Part shown: positions 1 through 11,549 of the stretch, in pieces
Position numbering within the stretch: position 1 is the first letter of the stretch
How the letters are laid out: each line of letters starts with the position of its first letter
NCBI GenBank assembly: GCA_028023455.1
Contig: JAQFVV010000111.1
Span: 2,981,909-3,045,908, forward strand
Length of the DNA stretch: 64,000 nucleotides
Reading direction: 5' to 3'
Source of the DNA: Epiperipatus broadwayi
Taxonomy: Eukaryota > Onychophora > Udeonychophora > Euonychophora > Peripatidae
Program-made: the position numbers and the translations under genes
Notes under the pieces: model-generated
The model's database searches: none
Told to the model about the DNA's origin: nothing
The model's input: only the letters and a program-made list of their open reading frames with translations

Positions 1-1339
1 CATAGGGCACTTATGACTTTGGAAAGGAATCTTAATATACTGATCACAGATTTTCTTTAGTTTAGCTGCAATTACTAATATCTATGGATATGCTTTAATA
101 CCTATAATTGTTTTTTTTTATGGTGTTTCTTTTAGTTGGCTATTTCATAATGATAGCTGATGGATAAGTATTTTTCATGAGAGTTTATGCTATATGATTA
201 TTCTTTTTCCAAGTTATTGGTTTCTGAATAAGAATTTTTATTATGATTAGAGTGTGTGAGTTTTCTGTTGATTGTAATTTTGATTTTGCTATGAGGAAAT
301 CTTGTCAAAAGAAAATTAAGAACTGTAGTGTCTGTTCTTGTTTTAATTCTATTGTGAATTTAATTAAAAGAACATAATTATTGATAGTATCCAGAATGTT
401 TGTAGTACCATATGGCCATAAAAAAGCCAGACTTTAATTGTAGATAGAATTTTATTTATGGTTGTAGTTTCAAGTTCTTCCATGTAAATATTGCTGATCA
501 GAGATAGCAATAAGGAATCAAAAAGCATCTTTTGATTTTGTTGGAAGAATTATATAGTATATAATAATAATATGCTGTGCAGAATGTTAAGTGTAATAAA
601 CTATCAATTGGAAGAATTATTCTGGTTTGTACACTACTATTGTTATTTAATCTTTTTTTTACATTAGATAATGCTTCATCACAGAGTACTTTTGTGATTA
701 AGTTTTTCACATCAAAATTTACCAATATGTTAGTTCTTTCACTTTTCATGTTGATTAATTCTATAATTTTCTTAGAATATCTAACACAGAACTGTCTCTT
801 GTATGCCAAAGGACTAAGAACATTAGAATTTTTGATATAGTGAGTTTTCAGAATTAACAATAGATCTTAATGGAACCTGGCCTTTATTGATTTTAGATGA
901 CTACAAAGATGTGAAATTTTTGCCAAAATATGTCAATCTAATTTTTTCTGAATCATTGAAATAGCTGTGATCAGAGATGCTTTCTGAATAATATTTACAG
1001 TTGTGATTCATAGCTAGTATGGGACTTTTAGTCTGTTGGGAGAAGCTCTTTTTGTATCATAATTACTATTATCCATTTACAAATGTTACATTGCTCTTTC
1101 TAGCAGGAAAAATGCTTATAGATTTGTCTAGTTTAAGATTTAATAGATATTTCTGTCAACATAAGTGATATTAGATTTGTATTGTTGGTGTCTCATTTTC
1201 CAGCGTAATTTTTGCTTTCTCTTAACAAAATCTCACTTGCAGTCTAAATAAGTCTGTCTGGGAATGAATTAAAGGATTTAGTTATAAGCTTTTAGAAGCT
1301 GATTGGAAAACTCTTATGAAATCTTTATCAGTAAATTTA
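1..1339. other. AT-rich sequence, no gene recognised
   Basis: Short open frames exist on both strands around 500-860, but they overlap each other, carry no recognisable motif and are of a length expected by chance in such AT-rich DNA. No repeat from elsewhere in the window was matched here. Confidence 0.5.
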
Positions 1340-2075
1340 TTTTTTAACAAAGATTATTAAAGTCAACATTGAGAAGGGTGTAAGACAAGGTGACTCCATA
1401 TCTCCAAAACTTTTTACAGCAATGCTGCAAGAAATATTTCATGGATTAAAATGGGAAGCTAAAGGAGTGAAAGTAAATGGAGATTATTTAAGTCATTTAG
1501 ATTTTGCAGATGATGTAGTTGTTTTTGCAACTTATGCTTCAGAGCTGCAGGAAATGTTGCAGGAGTTATCAGATGAAAGTAGGACTAAAGATAAATGTTA
1601 AAAGACTAAAGTAATGTTTAATGGATTTTCTCAAAATATGAAAATAAAGATTTATTATGATGAGTTAGAAGAAGTTAACAGTTACAAACACCTTGGTCAG
1701 ATTATTAATACAGATGGAAACATAATGGATGAAATTAATCATAGAATTAAACTTGGTTGGAGTGCTTTTTGTAGAAATAACTTGATACTAAAATGAAATA
1801 TACCTATGTGTTTGCTCAAAATATGAAAATAAAGATTGATTATGATGAGTTAAAAGAAGTTAACAGTTACAAACACCTTGGTGAGATTATTAACACAGAT
1901 GGAAACATAATGGATGAAATTAATCATAGGATTAAACTTGGTTGGAGTGCCTTTGGTAGAAATAACTTGATACTAAAAGGAAATATATCTACGTGTCTGT
2001 AAACAAAGATTTTTAATAAATGTGTTTTACCTGTTCTTACTTATGTATCAATAATGAAAGAAAGAAACAGTGCAC
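1340..2075 (+). pseudogene. RTE-type LINE reverse transcriptase fragment
   Basis: Translated in pieces, this stretch gives the middle and end of a non-LTR reverse transcriptase: GVRQGDSISPKLFTAML near 1375-1425, the catalytic block HLDFADDVVVFA near 1495-1530, a KKTKVMFN-like block near 1600, and a YKHLGQII block near 1685. This order and wording fit the RTE/BovB-like clade, and the same segment recurs in the longer RTE copy at 42.3-45.1 kb. There is an in-frame stop near 1600 and the unit from 1630 is duplicated, so the copy is dead and lacks the endonuclease and the first RT blocks. The clade call rests on recalled family motifs. Confidence 0.8.
1630..1999 (+). repeat. 185-bp tandem duplication inside RTE fragment
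   Basis: The segment beginning CTCAAAATATGAAAAT at 1630 starts again at 1815 and both copies end in a similar tail (near 1814 and 1999). The two copies differ by scattered substitutions. 185 is not a multiple of three, so the duplication shifts the frame. Confidence 0.85.
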
Positions 2076-2589
2076 TGGCAAAGACAGTACTATCAGGCTT
2101 CTGAATTTTAGGTTATTAAGATCATATATAATTTTCAATGGTCATCCAATTTTGACAGGCAATATCTTCCAAATTATTTATGAGGACTGATAGTTTTAAT
2201 TTTAACAGTATACAAGCCTAACACGAGCATCAGTTTTGAAAGAAACTTTTTAAATTCCAACCATCAATAAAGATATTAAATGTATATATATTTTGCTCTA
2301 AATCTTTTTTTTTCTGACTCTGTATAATATCTTACTTTTCTCATACGGTACTTATTAAACCTATTATTTTGAAATTTCCTTGTGAGTATATGACATTTTT
2401 AGTTATTAAAATGATTCTAAAATTTTAAATACAATTTCAATAAATATTTATGCCTTTAATATTATTGTGAAAGGAAGTTTTGATAAACAGATCTTCGAAT
2501 TATTGCTTGCGAGTAACAAGCACACGGTATACCCAGCATGCAAATAACACTTTATTTTTCGAAATAGTAATCTGTAAACCGAAATATAA

Positions 2590-2930
2590 TTTATAGGTAC
2601 TCTAACCCGACCTGCTATGTGGCCGCTAGAGGCGCTGTTTCTGTGTTTCCACACAGAACATACAGGGTAGGGGCCTCGAAAGCAAATGACGCTTTTTCCT
2701 GCCGCTAGGCGGCGCTGTTCATCATGCGTACGCACAGGAACCTTCCACAAGCTAGCTGGCAGCTTACATAGTCTGCTAGCAAGAACCTAGGTGGCGCTGA
2801 TTGTCGTAAACACATCTAGCTTATGTGGCATTTGCTATCAGAAACTACCAAGATTCTAGCCCACTACGCGGCGCTGTTTCTTCATGTTACACACGGTAAA
2901 AACAGCAACCTCTAAATGCCTCCTTGCTAG
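2590..2930 (+). repeat. GC-rich island with four ~80-bp degenerate units holding CTCF-like words
   Basis: This segment is far richer in GC and CpG than its surroundings. The word GGCGCTG occurs at 2631, 2711, 2793 and 2870, giving spacings of 80, 82 and 77 bp. Each is preceded by a CTAG- or CTAC-type word (for example CCGCTAGGCGGCGCTG at 2702-2717) and followed by a segment containing ACAC. The preceding words resemble the bilaterian CTCF core (CCASYAGRKGGCRC), matching about 12 of 14 positions in two units and with one base missing in the first. The units are diverged. The regulatory reading is inference. Confidence 0.6.
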
Positions 2931-2934
2931 CATT

Positions 2935-4600
2935 TATGAACATAGTATTTAAAACATTCAGGGCCTATAATGTACAGGGGTGAATAATTTATAAGTCATA
3001 ACTATTTAAATATACGATCAATCGTAATAATTTTACATTCTATTTCACCATTTCATGAATCGATGTATTTTTACATTATGACTTTGTAAAAAGCGATCTG
3101 TTTTTTTAATTATTTACTCTAAAAGTGGTTTTTTTTTTTTTGTAAATAAAACAAAATGTAATTTCCGGTCTGTGTTTTTTAATATTCATTATGTTTTTTT
3201 CTTTTTGAAGTTTATTTTAATTAATTAATAAAAATAATTAAGAAAAATTTCAATCAAATGAAAAGTTAAATTAATATATTAATTAAAATGTTTATTCTAT
3301 TTAATAAATATTAAATAATGAAAAATTTACTTGTATTAAGTATTTGTATATTAGAAAAAATCTTTCTACTTTATCAGAAGTAATACTAAATAAACTAATC
3401 ATGTAGTAATTTTCATTTTAAATATATTTTTATTTTATTATATTTTTCTTACGTTTTTATTTTTAATACTTAGAAATTATGAATCACATTAATTTTTTTC
3501 ACTTCCAAATGATCAGTAAATAATAATAAAAATATATATCACAGTTTTATTAAAATAAATGTACAAATATGAGGGAGTACCCCCCAAATACCCACTTTTG
3601 AAATAAACTTTTTGCAATGTTTTCCTTTGAGGTAATTTTTTATTCAATGGAATAAAAAGAAGTGAATGGATAATCTGGTAAATGCTGTTTTGGTTAAAAA
3701 TTGTCACATGCAAAACATTATGTGCTGGCACATTATTGAAGAGAAGTTACAACTCCTCACTCTTGCCACAATGCTGGATGATTTTTTTTCACCACCTCAC
3801 ACCGATATTTCTGAATATGTAGGAAAATGCTTGTCCATTATGAATAAATTCAAGTGAATAATGCTGTTTGCTTAAAAAAATCAGCATCATATTGTTATTG
3901 GATTTCATTCACTGCACTTTTTTGGGACATGGAGAATATGAAGTCTTCCATTACTGCATTTTAAACTTTGTTTTTTTTCAGAGCACTTTGCTTGTAAGCC
4001 ATTTTAAACATTACTACTGCTTCCTTGACATTTTCTCTAATAGAAAGCAGAATTTCTCATTGTTCTAACTTTTAGCCATCACAAAAATCGACAAGTTAGT
4101 GATTATGCACTTAACAAAAAAATTTACTACCTGGCAACATGATGTCACTTGATATTGCAAATCAGCAGTCTGATTCAAAAGTCAATTCCCCTAAGAGGCT
4201 GCTAGTATTATAAGCATGTTCTGTAACGCATCCACTCACCAAAAATGATTCAAAGTTTGGACATCTTCCCTCCTGTTTAATAATTATAAATGTCTGTTCT
4301 TGGGTCCATAAAAAATCTGAATGTTTCAAGGAAAGAATCAGGATTTTGAACTGCTGAATAATAAAATGAATGTGAAACTTTATAAACATTATAGAGATTT
4401 TAAATCAGACTTAAAATAATTAATTGATTAAAACTGCAAAGGAGATACAGTTATTTGTCAAATATGATTCTTTTAGATTGTTTGAACAGATTGAAAGTAA
4501 TATATAGTGTCCATAATGGTATTACCATTTTATTAAATCAGTCAATGATACTTTTTTGTAGAATAATAATCTTTTGGACAGATGAAGATGTTTGGCTCAT
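2935..4600. other. AT-rich sequence, no gene recognised
   Basis: Homopolymer-rich DNA. Small open frames at 3513-3731, 3666-3857, 3868-4068 and 4162-4389 overlap on opposite strands and show no domain or motif, so they are not called. Confidence 0.5.
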
Positions 4601-4605
4601 CTTTC

Positions 4606-4623
4606 AAATAATGATAAAAAATT

Positions 4624-4665
<42 letters not shown>

Positions 4666-4683
4666 AATTTTTTATCATTATTT
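4606..4683. repeat. Perfect 78-bp palindrome with (AT)n core, followed by (TA)n
   Basis: A 23-nt arm (4606-4628) is exactly inverted at 4661-4683, with an uninterrupted alternating AT tract between. A second (TA)n run follows at about 4684-4710. This can extrude as a cruciform. Confidence 0.85.
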
Positions 4684-4924
4684 ATATATATATATATATA
4701 TATATATTTGTTAATTTGGAATTCAACTTGAAATTCAACACAATATTCACTCTGATAAATTAAAATAGTTCTTTGTAGGTGCAAAATTTAAAAAACTATA
4801 GATTCTAAAATTTTAAATATGATTTTGATATATTACTTTCCAAATTATTATTTTATTTATTCTTATTTTTAACAAAGAGAGTGTTAAAAAACCCTGAATA
4901 TAATATAGCTATCATTCTATAGTC

Positions 4925-5285
4925 TTACATAGGCTGTTATAACAGAGGCAAACTTTCCGTACAGTAGCATAACCCAGTGCAAACCAGAGTAATCATTAGA
5001 TGCAAGAAGATTTATACATAAAATCTCTATCTATTGTGTACTTATTCAATATCCCCTGACAAGATGGTTCTGGAGAGTTGCATTATATCCTAAGATCTAG
5101 GTGCAGTGCTTTCAGATACTAGGCTCTTTACTGATGAAGGCCACAAGCAAGAAACTAGTCTGAGAATATTGGATAATAGGCCTTAGATAGGGATTTTATA
5201 CACACACCTTTTTGCATTCATTTATTACCAAGGTTTGCATTGGGTGGCATTGGTATTACTGTATTGATATTTTGCCTTTGTTATA
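4925..5285 (+). mobile_element. Hammerhead repeat family A, copy 1
   Basis: The right part (about 5080-5285) is a forward family A unit: the lead-in ending AGATCTAGGTGCAGTGCT, the hammerhead, the word GGGATTTTAT, and the end resembling GTTTGCATTGGGTGGCA. The left part (about 4940-5060) is the unit's end in inverted orientation, so the copy is a foldback. Related copies are at 14.2, 15.4, 19.2 and 21.2 kb. Confidence 0.8.
5113..5176 (+). ncRNA. Hammerhead ribozyme motif, family A (copy 1)
   Basis: CTGATGA (5131-5137), a short stem II region, GAAA (5151-5154), palindromic stem III ACTAGT (5154-5159) and C17 at 5160 are present in order. Flanks still pair partly as stem I. Stem II is degraded compared with the 14.5-kb copy, so activity is doubtful. 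Confidence 0.65.
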
Positions 5286-5289
5286 AAGA

Positions 5290-6065
5290 GGGTTATTTAT
5301 TTATAACTTGCAGAAGAATAGTTTACTTCCATTTCAATTTCATATAAGTTGAGTTATTGTTATTTGATATTTACAATTATTAATTTCTATGTGATTGTTA
5401 AAAGATTCAATTTTTAAATTGCAAAGTCTAAATTATTAATGCTATATTTGTATTCACTCTGAATTTCTATTCTTTATCATTTGCTAATGTAAAAAAGATT
5501 ATTTATTCATAACTATCAACCGTGAAGACCATTTATTTTTGTTTTCATCATAATCAATTCATAAAAAATATTTAATATACACAGTTCTGTAGAGAAATGA
5601 AATAATATTTACAAGATACAAAATATGAAAATTTTCTAAATACTTACGCTTATAAAAATATATATCTTGGTTTAAATTCATGTAACACCTGGTAAAGAGT
5701 AGCTCTTTTTATTTCTAAGTAAACCCAAAATGAAAAATATTGTGGACTGACTATTAAAGCAAATTTATTATCTTAAAGAGTGTCAATAGTAATTGATAGT
5801 TGTCTAGCATTGTTAATTTTCTCTAATTATTACATAGAAATAAAAGCACTTATTTTTTTATTTACATATCACACACATAATTATATTGAAATCCATGTAA
5901 TTATGGTGTCATAAGTAATAAAATAAAAGATAGAAAAGTCTTTGGTAATCATAAAGTAATATCATTATTATTAGTTGTAGCAAATCCACTTTTAGAGTTT
6001 TTATTCAATAAGTCATTTCCAATCACAAATAAAAGATATTAAAGAATCTAAAAGCAATGTTGAGA
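5290..6065. other. AT-rich sequence, no gene recognised
   Basis: No open frame or repeat of the window's main families could be supported here. Confidence 0.5.
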
Positions 6066-6069
6066 TAAT

Positions 6070-6303
6070 ATTTTGTGTCTATAAGATATTTAAATACAAG
6101 TATATTGTCTATAATAAACTTGATGGAATTAGAAAATATTTGAATTTAGACTCTCAAGCTCCCTACAGTTGTCTACTCTATCCTATACAACCAATACCCA
6201 TGACCACATATAAATGAAAAAGACAAATGATCTCCAATATATGTATATTGTGCTGAACCAGCACTCATCAGTTGGTTCAGATAACCATCTCCCACGCACA
6301 TAT
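6070..6303 (-). mobile_element. Hammerhead repeat family B, copy 1 (left part)
   Basis: On the minus strand this is family B from the hammerhead through the tRNA-like segment to the word following it. The copy stops at about 6303 and the missing continuation (CAGTGCTCAGTTTATATT) resumes at about 9311, so a ~3-kb segment has been inserted into it. The hammerhead (about 6229-6292) keeps CTGATGA and a perfect GTGCT/AGCAC stem II but has lost GAAA (reads AATA). Confidence 0.75.
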
Positions 6304-9300
6304 TATACCGGTCAGAATTGTATGTTCATCTAACAAGAATTAGGATCTAAGCAAAAGTACCTAGAGTTCAATCATATACGAGATACACAGGTCAGGGATA
6401 TTCATGAACTCCGCCCTATTGCCCACCTCCCAAATCTATCACATTACAAACAACATTTCTGACGATAGCAACCTACTTTCCAATTATCTCTGGCCCAGAG
6501 GGTTCAGCAGAGACACAAGAGATTTAAGCTTAACTAAATGATAATGCAAAGTAATAAGAGATGTGTACACATGAACCAATAAAATCTCCAAAAGATAGGT
6601 TATTAAATATAAATTTATTTAACATGAAATTAATATTAGAAATCGATTTATATGTGAACAGCTAGATATAGAGATTTACAATGACTTAGAACCTTGATTA
6701 TACAAAGAATACCTGATTTAGGTTTCACTTATGGTCACCTATGCATTCCATACTAACCTTAATGGCATAACAGGGTTTGATGGATATGCATTACTAAACA
6801 TACATGGTAAGAAATTTATTATATGAACCGATGTGGCTTAATATGCTAATATAATTTAACGGGTTTCTATTATTCACGCTATGACATTCTTCAATCATTA
6901 CATTTTAAACAATAAATGATCTAGCGAGCTTGGATTACATCTTGATTTTATTAAGAGTTACATTAACCATAAATCAGTTATTTTGGGACATTACGAGATG
7001 ATTCATCATTTATTATTTACGAAGAGAATGAGGAGAAACATAATTATTTTAACATGGTCGTATGACTTGGCATTCATAGTTTTATTAATAATCAATGATT
7101 AATGTGTTTAATAGCGGTTAACGAAGAGTGGATAGCGCTAATAAGCGATAACATATATAAAAGGGCAAATTTAATCTATTTTATAACGAGAACTTTGGGA
7201 AGGCTTAGGGGAATCACATCATTACGGCTTATAGACATTTAAAATATATGAGGGAGTATGAACAATAACGTGCGGACCGAATGATAACGCTTGAGAGGAC
7301 GAGAAGCTTCATCAACTTAACAACGAAGAATATAGGCTTATCCGCACTTGTGACGGATAGCATCCGAAGTGGTTGGCAAGATACCATGGTTCCGATTTGT
7401 TGAATGTTAACCCATTGCAGCGCTTACCGAACCAACACAATCTGTGGGAGTCAGGACCTCCACACTCCGCTGAGAATTGTGCTATATGGATTCCAAGAAT
7501 GAGAGAATGATAAAGCAACTTTTGATTCGTGAACGTTATCATTGGGACACATGGTGAAGGCTTTCAGGTTTGTCTTAACCCTGATTTATATGGCCTTAAA
7601 TGGTAATCAAGCCTAGCATAATGAAATAATTATATTCAAGCGATCCCAAAAAGGGGGCATACAATTTACTTAAAGAACTTATTTGATATATTAATAATAG
7701 AATATATAAAACAAAATTCAGAATCCCTTCGTTAAACGCACGTTAATCCACCCGAGAAATAAGTTACTTAAATCATCGTTAGATGGCGGGCTACTTATCA
7801 AATGAATCATCATTTAGAAATACATATCTGAATTAAATTTATTTATTACTCAATTTCTATAATACTAATCAAAAGTGTGAAATAATAGTACATAATATAT
7901 TTAAATCTTTTCGAATGGCATAATATTAATTAATAAAACACAATTTAGGAGTACTTCTCAATCGGGCAAATTTTATAGCATGGTAAGAAGACTTATGTTT
8001 ACGGTTAAATATTCCTTAATTGTGGAATAGCAAAAATACAATAGGATTGATTCATCAGATTGAGTTATTAGCATATTAAATTTGGTATGATTTGCACAAT
8101 ATTAAATAACGAAAAATTGCCGCATTTAAAATAAAAATACAATAAGAGTGAAAACCTAGTATTCAAGTTTAGAGAGTAAAATACAATTTAAATATAAAAG
8201 CAATAAGAAATCAAAAAGAGGTCATTATTTAAGCATTTAATCGGTGTAGCATTACCGATGGGAAAAACAAGCAATTACATTTTTACATTACAAAGAGTAC
8301 AAAACTAGAAATATTTAATAAGACATACATTAGGTGGTTGGAATTAATCTTATCGAAGGTTGAAATTTACATTTTATAGTTAAAAGGTTTATTAAGATGA
8401 AAGCATTACAGTTCAGTTTTGCGGCAGGGAATTACCTTTCTTTCCGATAACTTTACAGCTGTGTGCACATGTGTTGGTTCTATGTTTGACGAAATCTAGT
8501 TAATTTAGCAGTATTTTGACGAAATTATCATTTCAGTACATTCTTTATGTAGCATACAGTTCATTCTGGCAGTATTTTGGATACGATGGCTTACGAGTAT
8601 TTTGGCATTGGATAGATCTTGGAAGGACCGGGGAAGCAAATCTATATTCTACTCACTCGTCATTTTGTGGTTCTGAGTGACGTAACTTCCCCCAGCAACA
8701 GAGTTAGAAATTAATATGTAGAGCTCTCCTTTAGTTAGGAAATGCGGTGGTATTTATACTCATTTGTCACTGCCTTTGGGTAATCCCTGGATGTGTTAAC
8801 GGTTACAATGATACAGAAAATTTTGAAATACAAACAAGATCAAGTTCAAGAGAGTTGGTCTTAATCTATTTTAGGATGAAAATAGACCTGCGGAATAAAT
8901 GTTAAGTAACGTGAAATTTAAATAAATCTGTATCAGAATGAAAACAGATTCCTTCGGAATTTAAAATACTGTAAGCCTTTTTATTTAATACACTCGCATT
9001 ACACTCTCGAACTTTCTCTCTATTAGAATATATATGAATAAAAATATACATAGTATAACGCTTTAATTATTAAGTTTTATCTGTTACACACACATACACA
9101 TGATTGTTTACTGTAATAGACATATATAATTTATATGCATATTAACTTTAGATGAGTAGAAGTTTACAGAGACATAAACAATCACGCGCATTGGTAGACC
9201 TTCACTCCCTAGTGATTTATAATTAAATGATTGGGTTTGAACCCATGTTTTCAGGTCTCAAACATCACCAGAAAGTGAAGCCAAATGTGTGCAACAGATT

Positions 9301-9311
9301 TGAGTGCTTCA
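6304..9311. mobile_element. Unidentified ~3-kb CpG-retaining insertion in a family B copy
   Basis: Its limits are inferred because the two halves of a family B repeat lie on either side. It holds visibly more CpG than the rest of the window, especially at 7080-7560 and 8400-8720, which suggests a younger or differently methylated insertion. No long open frame, reverse transcriptase, transposase motif, long terminal repeat or clear target-site duplication was found. A B-box-like word GGGTTTGAACCC lies near its right end (about 9232). The open frame at 7312-7542 on the minus strand is unrecognised. Its class is unknown. Confidence 0.5.
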
Positions 9312-10570
9312 ATATATAATCAGTGCTCAGTTTATATTAAGATAGTAATCTTCAAACTTTAAATAACAAACTTCAATCTTTCATCTTCCAACTCTTCAGC
9401 CATTCATATCAATGAAAATCTAATGTGTTGATGCCATTCTTATTGTTGTATCAAAGTTGAATTTGAATCAGGACCTTAATATGTCAATTTAAATACATAG
9501 AAAAGAGATGAATAGAATATAGGCTGAATATGTAATATTTAAATATAAATATATTGTCTACACTAAACAATGTAATTAGAAGGGATTTGAACTCAGACTT
9601 TCAAGATTCCTACAGCTATCCATTCCATATTATACAAGCAATACACATGACCACCATACATGTGAAAAAGATAAACAATCTCCAATAAATGTATTTTATG
9701 CTGAACCAGCATTTGTCAATTGGTCCAGATCATCATTTCCCACACATGTATAATCAGTGCTTAGTTTATATTGAGATAAAAAATTCTCAAATTTTAATGA
9801 CCAGGCTTTAATTTTCTCCACCCTCCAACTTTTCAGCCATCCATATCATTAAAAATCTGATAATGGAATGCTCAAAGCTCTTGTTAATACCAATCTTATT
9901 GTCATACCCATGTTGATCACTCTGGACACATGTACAGGGATGGACAGAATGCAAACAGAATATGTTATATTTAAATATAAATATATTGTCTATACTAAAC
10001 TTAATGTAATTAGAAGGGATCTGAACCCAGATTTTTAAGTTCCCTATAGCTGTCCACTCCATCTTATACAACCAATATACATGACCACATACATATATAA
10101 AAAAAATTTTCTAATATGCATGTTTTGTACTGAACCAAACTCATCAGTTGGTTTTTTATTTGTCAAGCTTTAATCTTTTTTACCCTTCAACTTTTCAGCC
10201 CTCCATATCATGGAATGTTCAAAGTCCTTGTTGATACCAATCTTATCATCATACTCATGTTGGTTTTAAGTCATTCTGGCCCCTCATTTACAGGACTGCA
10301 ATATGTCTATTTAAATATATAGAAGAGGGATAGACAGAATACAAGCTGAATATGAAATATTTAAATATAAGTATATTGTCTATACTAAACTTAATTAGAA
10401 GGGATTTGAACTCAAGATTTTTTAAGTTTTCTACAGTTATCCACTCTATCTTATACAACTAGTACACATAACTACATACATGTGAAAAAGATAAATAATT
10501 TCCAATATACATATTTTGAGCTGAAACAGAACACATAAGTTGGTACAGATCATCATCTCCAACACATATA
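9311..10570 (-). mobile_element. Tandem array of hammerhead repeat family B (~390-430-bp period)
   Basis: On the minus strand the same order recurs: lead-in, hammerhead, Penelope-free spacer, tRNA-like segment ending GAACTCAGACTTTC on the plus strand, and the AT-rich word ATATTTAAATATAA (plus-strand positions about 9535, 9968 and 10357). Hammerhead relics sit at about 9682-9745, 10110-10153 and 10495-10560, so unit length is about 428 then 387 bp. All three cores are mutated. Direct tandem copies delimited by hammerheads are the genomic form known for metazoan retrozymes. Whether these units ever gave circular RNA is inference. Confidence 0.7.
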
Positions 10571-11140
10571 GTTGGAGGGTGAAAGAGATTGAAGTCTGTT
10601 CTTTAAAGTTTGAAAATTTGCTACTTTAATATAAACTGAACACTGATTGTATACACGTATAGGAGATGATGATCTGGACCAACTGATGAGGGCTGGGTCA
10701 ACATGAAATATGTATATTGGTGATCACTTATTTTTTCACATGTATGTGGTAATGTGTATCAAGTTGTATAAGATCGAGTGGCAGCCATAGAAAGTTTGAA
10801 AGTATGAGTTCAAATCACTTCTAATTAAATTGTTCAGTATAGACAATATACTTGGATTTAAATATTACACATTCAGCTTGTATTCTGCCCATTCTTCTTC
10901 TATGTATTTAAATGGACATATTAAGGTCCTGTATGTGAGGGGCTAGAGTACCTTAAAGTCAACATGAGTATGACAATAAAATTGGCACCAATAAAAAAGG
11001 GTTTTGAGCATTTTATCATAAGATTTTTAATGACATGGTTGGCTAAAGAATTAGAGGGTGGAGAAGATTGAAGCCTACCCATTAAAGTTTGAGGATTTGC
11101 TACCTTAATATAAAATGAGCACTGATTATATATATATATG

Positions 11141-11390
11141 AAAAACAAAACAAGTTTTATATATGTAAAAACCTGCTATCGCTTGTATTAATGATCAATA
11201 GATGGAGCTTTACCAAGACCTCCAAACAAGCGTATTTGTTTACATAAACGTCAGAGTCAATATTCACTGTCTCTTTCATTTTGCTCCACCCTCAGATCAG
11301 CTGATTTCAAGCTGATTTGCTCTCATCAGTATGTAAACAAATACGCTTGTTTGGAGGTCTTGGTAAAGCTCCATCTATTGATCATATATA
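11141..11390 (-). mobile_element. Family C foldback insertion with hammerhead-like core
   Basis: Inverted arms at about 11189-11252 and 11330-11390 pair almost perfectly over about 60 bp, including ACAAGCGTATTTGTTTACAT and its complement. The loop contains a minus-strand hammerhead-like core. The element sits inside a (TA)n stretch of a family B unit, so it arrived later than that unit. Confidence 0.7.
11283..11340 (-). ncRNA. Hammerhead-like motif, family C
   Basis: On the minus strand: CTGATGA (11329-11323), stem II GAGC/GCTT with loop AAATCA, GAAA (11308-11305), a perfect palindromic stem III ATCAGCTGAT (11305-11296) and C17 (11295). The core, stem II and stem III fit a type I hammerhead. 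Stem I next to the core is weak, and strong pairing resumes only between the long foldback arms, about 48 nt away on the 3' side. Activity is uncertain. Confidence 0.5.
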
Positions 11391-11549
11391 TATGGGAGAT
11401 GATAATCTAGACTGGTGTGTGCTGGTTAGCATGAATTACGTATATTGGGGATCATTTACATTTTTTACATATATGTGGTCATGTGTATCGGTTGCATAAG
11501 ATGGAGTGGATAGCTGTAGGAAGCTTGAAGGTCTGAGTTCAAATCTAAT

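Noticed and set aside
498-860. 120-codon minus-strand and 87-codon plus-strand frames
   Set aside because: They overlap on opposite strands, with no motif and unremarkable length for such AT content.
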